A model generated the notes under the pieces. The model ran no database searches. It saw only the letters and a program-made list of their open reading frames with translations, and had not been told where the DNA came from. The translations under genes and the position numbers were made by a program. Shown piece after piece: positions 43,278-45,689 of a DNA stretch of 45,689 nucleotides (its first letter is position 1; each line of letters opens with the position of its first letter). Source of the stretch: Sphingomonas bacterium (GTDB lineage: Bacteria > Pseudomonadota > Alphaproteobacteria > Sphingomonadales > Sphingomonadaceae). Where the stretch lies: positions 1 to 45,689 of the forward strand of contig NZ_JAQGLC010000251.1 of assembly GCF_028293085.1 (NCBI RefSeq). The letters run 5' to 3'.

Positions 43278-43844
43278 TCATCGAATGGCTTCGGGAATAT
43301 TGTGTACCAAGGGAGAGAGCGCGGGAATGGAATCGAGATTGTCATAGACCAGCGCATGAGGGGCGGGTCCCGAGTCTTCCTTGATCCAGTACAAGCCGCT
43401 GTGAATGCATTCGCGCAATATACCGGGTGTCTGCCGGTACATTGCGGCCATCTTCTCGAAGAGTTGTCGATCATTATATCTAAGCACAATGATGCACGCC
43501 ATCATCGGGATCGGTTCCTCAAATCCACCATATGTATCGCTTCGGATAAAAGGCAGAATCTTGCCATAATCATAGTCGTATGAGTTTTGCGATTCATCAA
43601 GATCCTTTCGGATCATGTGCAGCGCGCTGATGACCCTGAATCGGCAGCCCCGGCACTCATTGTCGGAGTTGAGGAAAACCTTATCGAGATAATATGTCCG
43701 GACAGGTGGCGGTGCGAGGCGAATGAATTCTTCGTTCAGCGTGGCGCTGACCTCGAAAAACGCGCCATACATCACCGCAAGAAACAGGAGCAGGATTGTC
43801 GCAATCGCGACAGGGCGCATTACACGTCTTGCACCAGGAGTCAT
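43278..43844 (-). CDS. Small membrane-anchored protein, prophage cargo
   Basis: 188 aa with one N-terminal membrane helix (VAIATILLLFLAVMYGAFF) and a periplasmic domain with the cysteine cluster ECRGC and further single cysteines, then helical segments (RYNDRQLFEKMAAMYRQ). Lower GC than the structural genes around it. Function unknown; topology is like the next gene (42773), so the two may be partners. Confidence 0.7.
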   Translation of the reverse strand: MTPGARRVMRPVAIATILLLFLAVMYGAFFEVSATLNEEFIRLAPPPVRTYYLDKVFLNSDNECRGCRFRVISALHMIRKDLDESQNSYDYDYGKILPFIRSDTYGGFEEPIPMMACIIVLRYNDRQLFEKMAAMYRQTPGILRECIHSGLYWIKEDSGPAPHALVYDNLDSIPALSPLVHNIPEAIR

Positions 43845-44029
43845 GCTGTCCGTACCCGTTTTGTTCGAACGGATGCGGTCTATGTCACTTTTCCCGCGGC
43901 CGCAAGGTCCATGCTTTCAGCGCGTCGGTCTGGCGAATGGCGCCGGCCAGCTCCCTGGGTCGCGCGTGATCGCCCTTCGCGGAGGCGGCAAGGTCGTGAT
44001 GCGTGAAAAGATAAGGCTTTCCGTTCGCA

Positions 44030-44374
44030 TTACCCTTGGCCGGGCGATCTCGACGCCGCGCGATAGGCCCTGATCAGCGCGACCAGCATCCCGATGGCAA
44101 GCGCCGTCAGGAAAATGCCCGGCCAGATATTTTCAGTCTGGCCCTCATCATGGGCCAAGGGCCCCATCAGCGCCGCGACAGGTGCAAGCGCTGCGAATTT
44201 TACCAGGCATAAGGGCGTGCCGTCGGCCGATCCCGGCTGCACATGCCCGAAACAGCGATCGCCGTGGAGCGCCAGCGCATAAATCGACGGCGAAAAGGGC
44301 AGCGCGATCAGAGCGGCAAGCAGGCCGCCTGGAATAGAGGAAGCCAGCGAACGGGCAAAATCTTCAAGCGACAT
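44030..44374 (-). CDS. Small multi-pass membrane protein behind the toxin-like domain
   Basis: 114 aa from ATG 44374 with GAGG about nine bases upstream; the frame reaches 44515 but that part overlaps the upstream gene. Two or three membrane segments (LLAALIALPFSPSIYALAL, VKFAALAPVAALMGPLA, IWPGIFLTALAIGMLVALI). It is the first gene after the virion/toxin-like protein, 80 bp from its stop, the usual place for an immunity gene. No family recognised. Confidence 0.65.
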   Translation of the reverse strand: MSLEDFARSLASSIPGGLLAALIALPFSPSIYALALHGDRCFGHVQPGSADGTPLCLVKFAALAPVAALMGPLAHDEGQTENIWPGIFLTALAIGMLVALIRAYRAASRSPGQG

Positions 44375-44454
44375 GGGCACAACCTCAGTGGAGGACGTGC
44401 GGGCAGACTGGCGCAAGGCGAGGCGCGTGAAAAGCAACTTTTGCCGTTGCCCCA

Positions 44455-45689
44455 TCAGCCGGGGGGCTTCCCGTAAGCGCCGGAACGACCCGCATTGTAG
44501 CCGTTCCTGATCCATCGTTCGGTTTGCGGATCCAAACCATGAGGTTGATCGGCGCGATGGTTGCTGGAGAACAAACGGGCAAAAGTCCCGGAAATACCGA
44601 GAGTCTGCTCCAACGTATAAAGCCCCGTTTGTTGCATAAAGAGACCAACGTTGAAGTTGGATACATTTCTGAACTGTCGGAGCTGCTGAAAACCAGTCAG
44701 ACGGTTGCCTTTTCGTTGATAGTCGAACTTACCGCCTTGTCCGACATTCTCTCCCATCGCCTGGACTATGTACAACGGGGCGGATGCAGATGAGAGGGCG
44801 TCACCAGCAATGATTCTGTAATTCTTGCCCGCTTCCCGGCCTGCGGCTGCGACGTCGCTCAGATCCGCCACGGGCGACATCAACACCTGTGAATCCGAAT
44901 GATCATCGACGACGTGGTGACTATTTGGCAGCTTGACCGGGTACCCGTCGAATCGGGGCGGGGGCCTTACAGGATCGGGCTTGTGCAAAAGCGGTTCGAG
45001 GGTCGATTCCAACAGAGACTTTCCATCAGTCCCAGTAACAGGTCGGCCTCCCCTGCCGAAGGTGACGTGATCATCGGCCTTCGCAACGATATCGCGGAAC
45101 GGGCCGGCCCGATCGCCTTCGGCGCTTATGCCCGCTCGGTCGCCAATCGCTTGTCCCATCGCATCCCCGATCCGCCCCTGCGTCACCGCGTCGCCGGCGG
45201 GCGGATAGCCGCCCATCCCCTGCTGGAGCCGCACGAACCGGTCATATTCCGCCGGCGTCACCAGGTCCCGTGACAGCCGCAGATCCTCTCGCGCAAAGGC
45301 GTCCGGCATCTGCGTGGCCATCAGGTTCAGCGCGAGCGCGGCCTGGCCGTGCGGGGCGATCGGAGTCGGGTCCAGGTTGCGGGCCGCGCGGCGCTCCAGC
45401 GCCGCCTCCGTCGCCGCATCCATGTCGCGGCGCACCGTGGGCGCGATCTGCGTGATGGATCGGAAATCGGGGCCGAGCCGGTCCGCCGCGGCGATCGCGG
45501 CCTCCTTCGCGGCGCCCGCCGCCTGGCTGCGCTGGCGGTCGATGGCGAGGAGGCGGTGCGCCACATCGTCTCGGGCATAAAGCTTGCGCGCCTCGGTCCA
45601 GTCCTGCGCCTCGATCGCCTGGCGCCGCGCCTCGAGCTCCGCGCGTGTTGGCGGCGCCGCGCCGTCGCCGGCCGGGCGCGGCGGCGCGA
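44455..45689 (-). CDS. C-terminal part of a large phage virion protein ending in a toxin-like domain
   Basis: 410 codons are visible and the frame runs off the window, so the start is outside. The first ~250 residues are alanine- and arginine-rich with helical repeats (AFAREDLRLSRDLVTPAEYDRFVRLQQGM), as in internal virion or ejection proteins of podoviruses. The last ~130 residues change character: NYRIIAGDALSS, GQGGKFDYQRKG, VSNFNVGLFMQQTGL, LDPQTERWIRNGYNAG. This order of GKFDY, NFN-G and a late GxDPQTERWIRxG resembles polymorphic toxin type 44 (Ntox44). GC falls from 44 of 60 (45301-45360) to 27 of 60 (44581-44640). The toxin reading is inference. Confidence 0.6.
   Translation of the reverse strand, partial: APPRPAGDGAAPPTRAELEARRQAIEAQDWTEARKLYARDDVAHRLLAIDRQRSQAAGAAKEAAIAAADRLGPDFRSITQIAPTVRRDMDAATEAALERRAARNLDPTPIAPHGQAALALNLMATQMPDAFAREDLRLSRDLVTPAEYDRFVRLQQGMGGYPPAGDAVTQGRIGDAMGQAIGDRAGISAEGDRAGPFRDIVAKADDHVTFGRGGRPVTGTDGKSLLESTLEPLLHKPDPVRPPPRFDGYPVKLPNSHHVVDDHSDSQVLMSPVADLSDVAAAGREAGKNYRIIAGDALSSASAPLYIVQAMGENVGQGGKFDYQRKGNRLTGFQQLRQFRNVSNFNVGLFMQQTGLYTLEQTLGISGTFARLFSSNHRADQPHGLDPQTERWIRNGYNAGRSGAYGKPPG

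Overview
The window looks like a sphingomonad (Alphaproteobacteria, Sphingomonas-like) chromosome. The signs are high GC with strong C/G third-position bias, a TonB-dependent receptor of the Xanthomonas/Caulobacter type in place of a SusC/SusD pair, signal peptides ending in AxAQ, and several small membrane proteins of sphingomonad style. The genus is inferred, not proven. No rRNA, tRNA, CRISPR array or intact insertion sequence was seen.

Region 1 (1-15220) is a maltodextrin/starch utilisation locus. A LacI-type repressor and a truncated SLC45-type sugar transporter face left. A TonB receptor and a seven-gene, almost fully overlapping operon face right: flavin-dependent halogenase, secreted GH13 amylase, cytoplasmic GH13 alpha-glucosidase, periplasmic GH97 alpha-glucosidase, alpha/beta-fold esterase, second halogenase, second secreted GH13. 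Two halogenases with intact catalytic residues, translationally coupled to starch enzymes, are the most intriguing feature here.

Region 2 (15220-26870) is a mosaic: a 2OG-Fe(II) oxygenase-like gene, an 18-bp inverted-repeat element, a small membrane protein, a Reg_prop/Y_Y_Y histidine kinase with its LuxR-type response regulator, a secreted alpha/beta hydrolase, a MocR regulator divergent from a cupin / AhpD-like / HD-hydrolase operon, and an intact proline iminopeptidase (pip). Two degenerate copies of the pip 3' end lie 3.3 and 8.7 kb away, each just after the stop codon of a regulator gene, as if segments had been inserted repeatedly at the pip tail.

Region 3 (26870-31630) is an arabinose/uronate-type module: GH51 arabinofuranosidase, AraD1/GguC-type FAH-fold protein, FadR-type GntR regulator and FucP-type sugar symporter. 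The same 14-bp motif (one variable base) lies in both of its promoters and is a candidate operator.

Region 4 (31630-37007) has small conserved or unknown genes (including a LuxR-HTH protein with a C-terminal membrane anchor), a RadC/JAB protein, two methyltransferases and an acyltransferase.

Region 5 (36937-45689, minus strand) is the late end of a T7-like (podoviral) prophage: C-terminus of a large virion protein, three small membrane-anchored cargo genes, a tail fibre, an acyltransferase, and a compact lysis cassette (XhlA-like, GH24 endolysin, holin-like, Rz-like, Rz1-like). The virion protein ends in a low-GC domain resembling a polymorphic toxin (Ntox44-like), so the small genes behind it are candidate immunity genes.
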